Origin: Alligator mississippiensis
Taxonomy: Eukaryota > Chordata > Crocodylia > Alligatoridae
DNA: 64,000 bases
Assembly (NCBI RefSeq): GCF_030867095.1
Contig: NC_081831.1
Coordinates: 42,531,319-42,595,318, forward strand
Direction of reading: 5' to 3'
Part shown: one piece after another, positions 24,468-35,079 of the stretch
Numbering within the stretch: position 1 is the first letter of the stretch
How the letters are laid out: each line of letters starts with the position of its first letter
Notes under the pieces: model-generated
Database searches by the model: none
What the model was told of the DNA's origin: nothing
Seen by the model: the letters and a program-made list of their open reading frames with translations, nothing else
Translations under genes and position numbers: made by a program

Positions 24468-25775
24468 GTTACAGAATTATAGAAGCATAGAAAATTATGG
24501 TTGGAAGGGACCTCAGGGGGCCATCTAGTTCCCCCCCACCCCTGCTCAAAGCAGGACCATCCCCAATTAGATCATCCCAGCCAAGGCTAGCTGGGTCTAA
24601 AAAACTTCCAAGGATGGAGATTCCACAGCCTCTCTGGGTAAACTGTTCCTGTGTGTCGTGGAAACACACACAGCATACTTTTGGGTCAGGTCAGCAGAAG
24701 CTTTTATTCAAAAGAAACTACATCTGTAGGGGGGACTCCAAAGTGACATGGATCTCCCAAGCACTTGGAAGGAGATCCCCCCCAAGAGCAAAATCAGGAG
24801 GCTTATATACTTTTTAACAGTCGCTTACAACTCACGTGATCATATAGTGAAATTAGCTAGAAAAGCGGCTATAAACATTACTTCATTACTTCTTTGCTGT
24901 TATCAGGATGAGAACTATGGAGGAGACAAGGGAGAATTAACACTCCCTGCCTGCACCTGGAAATCAGAGTTGTACACTTTTTGCTATCTTCAAGGCTGCA
25001 GTGAGCGAAGCAGTTGCAGAGGAGTTACAAAGAACAAACACTTTCTCTTATCTGTTCTACTGTACAGAGCCAGCAATTCTCCACAAAGCGGTTATGTCAT
25101 CTTATAACTCAAATGATCAAAGTTTAAGGCATTTATTTTTTCTGATTCCACATGTGCTTTACTACCCTCAGTGAGAAAATTCTTGCTAATATCCAACCTA
25201 ACCTTCCCTTCTGCAACTAGAGACTGTTGCTCCTTGTTCTATCATCTTCCACCACTGAGAACAGTCTAGCTCCATCCTTTTTCAAATCCCCCTTCAGGTA
25301 GCTGAAGACTGCTATTAAATCCCCTCTCAGTCTTGTCTTGTCTAGGCTAAATAAGCCCAGTTCCTTCAGAACCTCCTCAGAAGTCATGTCCCTCACCACT
25401 TTTGTTGCCCTTTGCTGGACCCTCTCCAATTTGTCCACATCCTTTCTGTAGTGAGAGGCCCAAAACTGAACATAGTACTCCAGATGTGGCCTCACCAGTG
25501 CTAAATAGAGGGGAATAATCACTTCCCTTGACCTACTGGCAACACACCTACCAATGCAGCCCAGCATACCATTAACCTTGGTAACTAGGTCATTGTTGGC
25601 TCATATTCACCTTCTTGTCCACTGTAACCCCCAGGTCCTTTTCTGCAGAGCTGCTGCCTGCTAAGTCAGCCCCCAGCCTGTATTGGTCTATGGGATTGTT
25701 CCATCCTAAGTGCAGGACTTTGTACTTGTCCTTGTTGAACCTCATGAGATCCCTTTTGGCCTAATCCTCCAAGTA
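24468..25775 (-). mobile_element. CR1 LINE 3' fragment, split by an LTR
   Basis: The 3' tail and 3' UTR lie at 24468-24653 (AGAAGCATAGAAAATTATGGTTGGAAGGGACC). The element resumes at 25153 with ORF2 C-terminal sequence that translates as [22 protein letters not shown]-type motifs (25217-25567 minus) and ends near 25775. It is a 5'-truncated copy. The interruption is the LTR at 24654-25152. Confidence 0.9.
24654..25152 (-). mobile_element. Solo LTR of an endogenous retrovirus
   Basis: A 499-base element starts TGT and ends ACA (both strands), and is flanked by a perfect 4-bp duplication TGTG (24650-24653 and 25153-25156). On the minus strand it has a GTATATAAGCC promoter-like box and, further on, AATAAAAGCTTCTG, a polyadenylation-type signal in the expected order. 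No internal region is present, so it is a solo LTR left by recombination. It inserted into an existing CR1 and is therefore younger than that copy. I cannot name the family. Confidence 0.85.
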
Positions 25776-26845
25776 ATACCCACAAAGTAATACCCATATC
25801 ACTTTGTGCATATTTATAGTGGGGAGCATCCCCTTTTTTGACTGAGCATTTTAGAACATAGTTATTTTGGGGTGGCCACTTCCTATGGGTTAATTTCAAA
25901 TTCTACCTTAAGCTTATTAGCATATTCAGTTACTTACTATAACACTACTTGTGGTTTATCCTGGTAGCTGCCTAGAACAGAGGTAGGCAAAATATGGCCA
26001 GCTGGCCAGATCCAGCCTTCCAAGGGATTTTATCTGGCCCACAGTGGGTCCCTCGGCTCTGTCCGACCTAGGTACAGCCATGACATGTGCAGCTGGTCCT
26101 GCCGCCCCCAAGTGCACAGTGGGGCTGGGGCAGCGTGGCAGCTGAACATGCTTCCTGGCAGCCCCCACACCAGCAGTTCCTTCCGTCTCCACTGCCACTG
26201 CTGGACCTGGCCCTGCTGCCCAGGCACTCTAGCCCATCTGCCCTGCACCCACCACTGGGAGTGCTGGATGGAGTGGGCAGGGTCACCAGAGACTGGCCCA
26301 GGAACCACACAAGCAGAGTGCGCTTGGCTGGGCAGAGGGATGTGACCACAGGCAAGGAACAGCATGTAGGAAGCAAGACAGGTGGATAGGGTTGGCGCGG
26401 TGACTGGGACCACAGGGTGGTGACAGTGCAGGGCCGGGGCTCAGAGCACAGCCATGATCCACTCCTTGCATGTCCTTGCAATGGGCACCAATTCAGCGGG
26501 CAGGGGGGGAAGCTATGAATAAAATACAGGGCGCATGCAAATAGCTAGAAAAGGGGAGAATTGTTTCAAAATAAACAGCATGTGACCTGTGCCACCTACA
26601 CACAGGGAGAAATTTATACATGAAGCAACAAGTAACACTTTGACCATAGGGGCTTATAGCATAGTTCCCCACCCTGGAATTAATAAAATAATCAGTAAAG
26701 TAGGTGCATACAGGCCTCCCTCCTTTAGCTACCCTTCCAATAGCTTCCTGTAAACATTTCTGCTGTTGTTATGGAATTTATGAAGCAATATTGGGCAGTT
26801 TGGAAAATCGTACAGTATTCAGACCAGCACTGTCAACTTCTACAC
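25776..26845. other. Intergenic DNA with a GC-rich hAT-like start
   Basis: The start at 25978 (CAGAGGTAGGCAAAATATGGCC) resembles hAT termini of the CAGGGGTGGGCAAA type. It is followed by about 500 GC-rich bases (26040-26500). I could not find the matching right end or a target duplication, so the element may be truncated. The rest holds nothing recognised. Confidence 0.45.
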
Positions 26846-27102
26846 CAGGGGTCAGTAACCTACAGATCTGTGTGCTGGACCCAGCCCACAGAGCCATTTG
26901 ATCCAGCCCACAAACATGGGGCTTTGGTGGCATTTAAGGGCAGGGGGCTTTGGTAGTAGTTGTTTTCTGTTGCTGCCGTGGGAGCTGCAGAGCCTTTTCC
27001 TGGTTGCTGTAAGGAAAAGCAGTTGTGGTGGTGGGGTCCGCCCCCACTAACTTTTTTACCTTGTCACTCTGGTCTGCAGCCTTTAAAGGCTGCTGACCAC
27101 TG
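26846..27102. mobile_element. Short hAT-like DNA transposon (257 bp)
   Basis: The left end is CAGGGGTCAGTAACC and the right end is GGCTGCTGACCACTG, imperfect inverted repeats. The flanks TTCTACAC (26838-26845) and CTCTACAC (27103-27110) form an 8-bp target duplication with one difference. There is no coding capacity, so this is a non-autonomous copy. Confidence 0.8.
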
Positions 27103-29324
27103 CTCTACACAGTCTTCTTTTCCATTTTACAAACCCTTTAGTTTCATGAATGTATAAAGAAACAATGTATTGTTTAGGAGGGGGGAGGTTTGGAAAAAAT
27201 GCAGGGTGTAGAAAGGTCAACCAGCCACAGCATGCTGCAAATTAAACCATTCCACAACAAGATACTTCCATGTCGGGGAGCAGTCTTGTGCTCCATACTA
27301 AAACAAAGAAAATTAAAATGGAGCCATGACAACATGGATAAACGTGATGAGTACGCACCAATCTGCCCACTCCTAGTTATGGGTGCACACCAGATATACA
27401 ACCATACAGAGAAAATTCTTTATACAGCATTCATCACCAAAGGGTTGCCAAAGCAAAGCAATGCAATACAACTGGCCTATATTATTGATAATCCAGGGAC
27501 AGGTAAAAGCAGCCATAAACTTCTATTGCATCAATTTAGGTTGATATGTTGTAACAAACCAAGGATCTCAGATGAAAAGTAGGCTCCACAGCCAGGAGTC
27601 TAATTAGAATGCCCCATGGCACCTAGTGATAGGTCATAACGCGACATGTAGCGTAGCACTTCACAACTCAGGCAGCAGCAAAGGAGACAAGCTCAGAAAA
27701 TGTCATAGGTACACCCTTTTATTTAAGCAGTAAATCTTTAAATTTGATGCAGAAGTTTATGGGAAGCTACCATAATATTTGCAAAAGATGAATGATGTGT
27801 TGAGACAACTGACTGTCTTGCAAGGATGTGAATTGCTGAATTCTGTATGAGCTGTGTTCTAAAGACAGCTTAATACAGGAAAACCCACAAAAAAATCCAG
27901 CTTCCAAAAAACAGTTTATTGTCTGTTCCAAATTGTTGTAGATTTACAAGGGTCTTGGCCTTTCCTTTCTCTGTATAGTAACAAAAAGCCTGGATAACAA
28001 TATTAAGATACAAGTCCATTGACAAATGTGATGGCTGTATAGCAGTTAAGTATACAACACATACTCCATAAAAGATTAACATATTTCAGATCTGTGTTCC
28101 ACCATAATGAAACCAACATGCAGGTAAAACTAGTACAAATTAAAGAAATATGCCAATGACCGTCAAACCACAGTCCATTCTGATCTTTATGTCAACATAA
28201 CTGAACTGAATACAGGACAATCTCAAAACCCACGTCTGAGATGTACCTGACCATCCACAATATCAAGGCTAATATCTTACTAATCAATGAAGGCACCAAC
28301 CAACACTCCACCACTCCTGTTTCCAACTCAAATTTTCAGCTCCTGATAGAATATATATTGAAAGTCTACTTAACTCAATTTTTCTCTTCTCATTTCTTCT
28401 AGTTGTTAATTTATTTCCTCCAAAACAGTTCTGTCTATACTTACCTTCTCCCAGGACAAAGAGGATCACATACACACTCTTTCACGGAACACATTGGTAT
28501 CATCCTCTGGAATTTTCCCAGGCCTCCTTCCATTGAAGAATGCAAGGAATCTCCCTTCTAGACTCACCAGTCTCCCAGTTGAATGCGAATCTATTAATTT
28601 ACAAGAATATGTAAAGTCCTGCTGATCTGAGTGCAGGGGAAATCAAAGAACCTAATTCCAACCAAAAAGACACTGATTCTGGCTAGCTGCTCAGGGTGAA
28701 AGGTGCAACCATATAATTCAGATATATAGGGAGTGCCCTCTCTGAGCACTTTCTAAAAACATCAGTAATTAGGCCCAGCACATGTGCAGAAAGGCAGCTA
28801 AGAAGGATTCACTTCTCTTACCTAAGAAGTTCAACCAGCATCACTGTTTTAGTGCATTAGATAGGCAGGCATGCTTGTAAATAGGAGCCCAGAGTCCCTT
28901 ATTACAGGGCAAGGAAGGAAACTAAAAATGGCAGTCCTGACAGACTTTGGACCAAAAAGAATCTGACTCCTTGCTCAGACACCACACCATAATGAACTTA
29001 GTTTATCTAAGTAAGTGCTGTCAGATAAATTACTCTCCCTCCCCAGCACCCATAAGCAGCAGATTCTATCCTGTCAACACTTTACATTAATGCATTTAGA
29101 AAAGCACCTGAACCTTTCCTAAAGGTACTTTACCTGGGCAAAACAGATACAAGCTGACAGATGACACATGCTCAGGAACAGAGCTGCCTCCCTTTGTGCT
29201 TGCCCCTGTGTAACAACTGAAATGGCCCTGACTGAATAAGCAGAAATTAAAAAGACTACAGAGAGGAGGGAAAAATGTTTCAGAGCAGAGTGCATCAAAG
29301 AGCATGGGGTGGGGGTGGAGAAAC

Positions 29325-29450
29325 ATGTAAAGGGGGGCAGAGTCATAAAAAGGAAAGAAAACAAGCAGGGGAGAGGGAGAGAAAGACAATGATAGAAAGG
29401 GAAATAAAAGCAAGGGGAAATGAGTGGAAATGAGAGAGAGAGGGTGACAG
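29325..29450. repeat. Purine-rich low-complexity tract
   Basis: GGAGAGGGAGAGAAAGACAATG and GAGAGAGAGAGGG-type sequence runs through this stretch. The 127-codon minus-strand frame that crosses it is an artefact. Confidence 0.55.
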
Positions 29451-32042
29451 CTGGCTTTCACTAGCTTTTTGTTCTTCAAAGGCTGTCAAGCATGTTTATG
29501 CTGCATCTCTCCATCCCCCTCCTTATTCACTAGGCTTTGTACAAGGAAGAGGAGGAGAGTGCTCACACAGGAGCTGCTGAAAATTCACTTAGACACAGAA
29601 CAGAGGTGCCCTAGGAAAAAGGAAACTGCTCAGTGATCTGTATACAGTGAACCATGATGGAAATGTTGCGGACCCAGAAAGTCAAGAGAGGGCCACCAGC
29701 ACATTTCCAGAGATCAAACTTTTCTTTGGAGAGATCACATCCAAGGCCTGCTAGAAACCTCACTGTTGAAACTGAGCAAGAACAGTTCATGTGCTAAAAA
29801 CAAGACAAAGAAAATTCTAACTCTGCACATACACAATTCCTAATGGGAGAGTCATGTTTTCAAAAGAACCTACATACCTTTGGAATTTAAATCCATTGAC
29901 TGCCATTTGTACTTAGGCATGTAAGTGAACAAAGACACTTCTGGAAATGGAACTTAGTCTTCTGAGTCACTTTTGCATCACTGCAAACTATTGTTAACCA
30001 CTAAGACTCAATTCACTGACAAGGTAGGAAAGCACCACCACCACCAAGGCTGGAAACCACTACTCCAAATTTAGAAATAAAAACCAGGCACAGAGAAATT
30101 AAGTTTAGTCACAGGAAGTCTGAATCGTGTCTTGAGTCCCGGTTCTGTTTTGACCCCAACCCTGTAGTTACTTCTGTGCTTAACTTTGGAACACTAAGTA
30201 GCTTCAGTGAAGCGCACAGAAATTACATACTTCAACAAGTATAACTGGCTGCAAATCCGCACATTACCTGGAAGCTGTAACAGGGGTTTTCCATGGCTGA
30301 AAAAAGAAAACCTGCCACACCTCCCTCTCAGAAGCTGCTGCACCGTATTAACCAGCCTTCTCAAGTATTTTTTTATTAGTGACAGCCCATGGCTTTGCTG
30401 TGTGAAAGGTTTCCTGGTGGAAATTAAACTCTTGACCAGGTGGGTCTGACTGTATAATTAAGTCTCTCTTCTTCCCTCTCACTGTGTGCGCAAAGATTAG
30501 CCATACATCATTTTGTCAGAGCCTGGGAGGTGAATGTCCAGGACTGGGGTTTGGAACTGAGCTTTAATTCAGGGACAAAAGGGAGCTGAGAAAGGAGATG
30601 ATGGTTAGAGTCAGTGGTAGAGCCTAAATTCTACTGATAAAAGGTACTGAAGTGAGCACTAATTATTTTCCTTTGGTACCAGTTAGATGCTATTAGAAGA
30701 CATCACGAGCACACATATTGGCAGTTGTTAGAGCTGCAATCCAAGCCTCAGAGGTTCAATTTTCTGAGTGACTACAGCTGTACCACCTTCTAAATCCTTG
30801 GTCCTGATTTATTCATGGCATTAGGAATGCAAAATGCAAGCACAGGGAAGTAGGCCAACAAGAGAATAGAAAGCAGGAACAGAGGAACCAGTTTCTTCAT
30901 TCCAGCAGAAAACAGGTTGAAATTGTTAACTCTTTCACAACATACTAACAGAATCTGAAGGAGCTATGCTAGCTGTGGGATAAGACCCCAATGAATAAGA
31001 AAAGCATAAATCAGCTCTCTGTATCTGCTAATTAAAATTTGATTGTGCTGGGAGAGGCTAAGGTGGCTTCAGAAAACAGTGCGGTTTAACTCTACCCAGA
31101 GGCATCTGCATTTTCAGATGCATTATTTTCAGGTCAGTTTGCCTGATGTTGGAGGGTTAATGACTTTTATCTTTGAACTGTGGATATACCAGATACTTAG
31201 CTGGTGTAAATTAACCTAGTTCACTGTTGCAATCAGTAAAATTGTGCTAGTTAACACCAGCTGAGGATATTCTAATACCTCCATAGTGATTTTCCTATAG
31301 GGAAAAGCCTGGTGGTTTGGGAGCTTCTATTCTTACCAGAAAAAAGCAGAATGAAGTTAAGAGCTAAACAATTATTATACTGTTCTGCTTCTGACAAAAT
31401 GAACCCCTCAAATTAAAGTCCCAGGCAGATTCTTTCTAGTAAGAAAGACAATAGCAATGGTATCTGTACACTTAGATTTTAGAGCAGGTCAACATGTATT
31501 CCTGAGGGAGAGAAAAAGTAGGGACATAAAGGTCTCGTCAGGGGAGTCAGCTGGCAATTTAATCTCCAGGGTGCCTGGAATATGCTCCCCCTCCCACACA
31601 CACACCATGCTGAGGCACACTCATGGAGTGAAATCACATACTTTGGTGCTTGACATGTGCACCAGAGCTCTGCCAAAGAAAGGTGAAGTCCAAAGACGAC
31701 CTGAATTTCAACTATGGTTTCCAGATGTGTTTTGCAGTCCAAATCTGTATTTTGATATTTAAGTGTGCTGTTGTGTACAACTCCTCCAGAGCAGGCTGCT
31801 GGTCTAATATTGACTCATATATTCTGGGAACAGGCTGACAGATGCTATGAAACTGAAAAGAAGCAGCCACCTCCCAAACTTTGTTTTCCTTGGAAAATGG
31901 CACCCCAAAACAGTTAAAGCTGCTACTACTCTTTAGCCATAATGTGCATGTGTATTGGTCAGGTATACACCTTTCCAAGAGCAGCATGGGGATGGGTGGG
32001 CAAGTGGAGACAGAGGAAAGAGGCAAAGAAGTAATGGGGTGG

Positions 32043-32070
32043 ATAATTAATTAATTAATTTATTTATTCT
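32043..32070. repeat. (TTAA)n simple repeat
   Basis: ATAATTAATTAATTAATTTATTTATT, next to the left target duplication of the hAT element. Confidence 0.8.
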
Positions 32071-32082
32071 GCCACTTATCAG

Positions 32083-32269
32083 CAGGGATCCAAAATTTTC
32101 TGATTAACCCCCCTCCACAAAATCAATTTTTTCTATGTTTAAAACAAAACATTATCTATCTATCTTGGATAGTGGCATTTCATTTTAATCATGGAAAAAT
32201 GTGGATGGGGGGTTAAATCAGAAAATTTGGGATTTTATTTTGTTTAATCAGTGAAAACCAGAATCCCTG
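32083..32269. mobile_element. 187-bp hAT-like element, family X short copy
   Basis: The left end begins CAGGGATCCAAAATTTTCTGA and the right end, reversed, begins CAGGGATTCTGGTTTTCACTG. The flanks show a perfect 8-bp target duplication CTTATCAG (32075-32082 and 32270-32277). Each half contains a TCTGATT..AACCCCCC block in inverted order, so the element is nearly all inverted repeat. It shares the ATTAAAATGAAAT.CCACTATC block with 53024-53934. Non-autonomous. Confidence 0.9.
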
Positions 32270-33403
32270 CTTATCAGGAAGTATAAAGAAACAGAATTCA
32301 TTTTTACCTGATGAACAGATGTCCTGATCAGCCAGGGTTTTCAGTTCATGCCTGTAACAGAACCAAAGGAATGGGTTGTGGCGTTTTCATGGCAACTAGA
32401 CAGAAAAAAAGTAGGGAAAAAAAGACAGACACTGAGCACTGCACACTTCATCTCTCAATGGTCTCTTTTTCTCCAATGGAAAGTTTGGAGGAAATAGAGC
32501 AAAATGAGAGAAGAGCAGGTCAGGATGTGAAAAAGAGTTAAACAACAAGAACAGTAGAACCACCAAGGAGTACTGAGAAAAAGACTAGAACTCAGCTGAA
32601 AGAAGAGACATGGTCCTCATTGGTGCTGAGCACCTCACAGTGTGCAAAATTTGCCTTGGCAAAAAAAAGCTATATTATAAGGCACTTGTCCGTATAATAT
32701 TAGTTCTGGACCTTTGGGCATCCAACCTGTGCACTACATGAGAACCAAGTATGTCCTGTAGTCTTTAAACTTATGTTTAGACTTGTGTATGTATGATTGC
32801 TGGGGAAGAATTAAGGACTGATGAGGTGGCAACAGCCCTGTGTTAGTGTCATCCTGCAGAAGGATATTGACTGTAATGTTGCCAGTGTGATTACTGATTA
32901 CTGATTAGTTTTCACCAGGTATAAAGGCAGTTTGCTACAAGCCTGTTTCCAGCTCTTTCACAGATGACAGCCCAAACACATAACTGAAAGGCAAAAAGCT
33001 TATTCCCAGGATTGTTGAGGTCTCCTTGTTCAACAGGAAGATTACGTGGCTGTTACAGTCATTAATGCTGGCAGCATTATGAAAGTGCATAATGCTGGAA
33101 GTGTATCCTGTCCATGGCACCAACCACATAAGCTCATTTTTCCCTGCCCTCCTCCCTGTTATTCTTTGCATCATCCTCTCCTCCTTTCTAGACCTGACCT
33201 GCAGGCAGAGTCCAAGAGCAATGCTTTCTTATTTTACATTAACTGTTGTTTGTCAAGAGGTATTGTCCATGTGTTTTCCACTTCTGGAACACATGCTTGA
33301 CCACTTTTTTTTTTTTGTTGCTCAGCAGCACCCATAGGCCCAGTCATAGGTGACTGGTGGGGGGGCACATGCCCCCCTGACAGGGCCATCCGTGCTGCCA
33401 ATG

Positions 33404-33650
33404 GCTTCTGGGAGTGCTTGCCAGCCCCATCCCCACCACCAGTAGCTTCTGCAGGTGCTCACCAGCCCCATCCTTGCTGCCGCCGCTGCCAATGGTTTCC
33501 ATGGGTGCTCGCGAGCCCTGTCCCCACCGCTGCTGGCAGCTTCTGGGGCTACTCTCCAGCCCCATCCCAGCAGTGGCAGGCAACTTCTGTGGGTGCTTGC
33601 CAGCCCTGGCCCTGCCACTGACTTCTTTGGGTGCCCTCCCCAGACTCAAG
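33404..33650. repeat. GC-rich minisatellite, ~40-50-bp units
   Basis: Five to six degenerate units start GCTTCTG / GTTTCCA / ACTTCTG and continue GGTGCT.CCAGCCCC.TCC. The tract sits behind GGTGACTGGTGGGGGGGCACATGCCCCCC at 33350-33378, which resembles the start of the GC-rich element at 44275. Composition, not coding, explains the long overlapping frames on both strands. Confidence 0.7.
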
Positions 33651-34416
33651 GAGGCACCAGTTGCCCATGGACCCAGCCAGATCTCTGTTCTTTTGCTAGT
33701 AGAAAATCCAGGTGTTCTAGGACTCCTTGGTAACAGCAGAGGGTGGGTCATAGAACATTTGCAGACTAGTAGATAAGGGCAAAGCATCAATTTGTTCTCA
33801 TCTAATATGGCATACCATGATTGAACTGTCAGTGCCAGTATTGGTCCTACCCCATTATTACCTCAAAAAGAAGCTTTTAATGGACAAACAGAAAAGAGAG
33901 TACACAAATGGTTCAAAAACTAGGGCCATCCTGCTACCACTACTTCAGGATCTCAAGAGGATGATTCCTAACTATGGAAAAGTGTGTGCATAGAACTTAA
34001 GGGTCTAGCAGCTGTCAGATGGGAGACTACTACATAACTCCACGGTGAGGATTTTTACTTAAATGTTGCTGTGGTGGACTCTTTAAGAGTTGAGACAGCC
34101 TGAAGCTATTCAGTGATAATAGCTCAAAACAGCAGGCATCTAAGCCACCAAAGTAATAATTTGGGCCTATCACTACCAATTGTGAATCTTTCCATTTGGT
34201 CAAGTATGCACCTCTCCTAGAGTCTTTTCTACTGTTAATTAATACATTCTGTACTTCTGAAGAACAGTTTCTCTTGATAGCAGTTAGCCAGGCAGCATGC
34301 ACACTGTCAGGTGTAATGAAGCTAAGCACAGAAAAAGCATGTTGATTGATACTTGCAAAGACAGAACTTATTTTAAGCACTCAGCCACTCTCTTACAAGG
34401 CAGGATGAAGCAATCT

Positions 34417-34457
34417 CTGCTGTTTCCTACATATGTGGGATATGTAGGAAACAGCAG
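34417..34457. repeat. Perfect 18-bp hairpin
   Basis: CTGCTGTTTCCTACATAT (34417-34434) and ATATGTAGGAAACAGCAG (34440-34457) are exact reverse complements around GTGGG. One more outer pair extends the stem to 19, then a mismatch and two further pairs. Confidence 0.9.
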
Positions 34458-34664
34458 ATATGATATCCTACAGATGTAGCATACGGCAAACATAACCTAG
34501 AAGTATGCCCCACAGAACAGCAGTGCTCCCTTCATGTTTATGTTTCACTAGTCTCAGAGGACATTGCTGTAGGCACACAGGCCTTACAGCCATGGGTGAA
34601 AAGCTTGAGCTCACCAGAACATTTTAAGAAGAAGCTTAATCTGGTACGTTCTTTAGAACAGTTT

Positions 34665-34800
34665 ATATCCATGGATCCTAAAATGTTTTACAAGTTAGGT
34701 TGCCATTATTATCCCCCCATTTTACACATGGGGGAACCTGAAGAGATTTTCACTGTCAGGTCTAGGAACTGAACCCAGGTGTTTTATCTCTCTCATCTGG
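34665..34800 (+). repeat. MIR-like SINE remnant
   Basis: TTACAAGTTAGG, ATTATTATCCCCCCATTTTACACATGGGGG and TCTAGGAACTGAACCCAGGTG follow the MIR core in order. Confidence 0.7.
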
Positions 34801-35079
34801 TGCCTCAGGCTCCAAAAAGTAGAAAGTGGCTAACCTGAAACTGGCAGATGTATCAGAGATATGCCCCTGCTTGAAGCACATAAAAATATTGTGAATGTTG
34901 GTTAGCAATGGACATACAAAAAGACAGCCAGTTTTTAAGCCAAATGACTGGCTTAATCTTAAGGACTGAAATTTGTTATGGAAAAGTCTCAACCACAAAA
35001 AAAAATTAAAAAGAACAAAACTAACAATGAAATACCTGCTGTGTACAGAGGTGGTTTGACCTACTCTGCTCTCTAGGGC

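Larger units (their letters stand above)
27111..32074. other. Intergenic DNA, mostly unrecognised
   Basis: About 5 kb with no exon that I can support. A possible donor-like site (GGGAGAAG|GTAAGTATAG, minus) lies near 28442 and could belong to a DRP2 leader exon, but nothing else supports it. A purine-rich tract lies at 29325-29450. Confidence 0.5.
32278..35079. other. Intergenic DNA with minisatellite and hairpin
   Basis: Holds a GC-rich minisatellite (33404-33650), a perfect hairpin (34417-34457) and a MIR remnant (34665-34800). No exon was found. Confidence 0.5.

Noticed and set aside
26030-26481. Frames of 100-137 codons on both strands
   Set aside because: GC-rich repeat-like DNA with no recognisable protein family.
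29096-29479. 127-codon minus-strand frame rich in Phe, Ser and Pro
   Set aside because: Same cause: a purine-rich tract read on the other strand.
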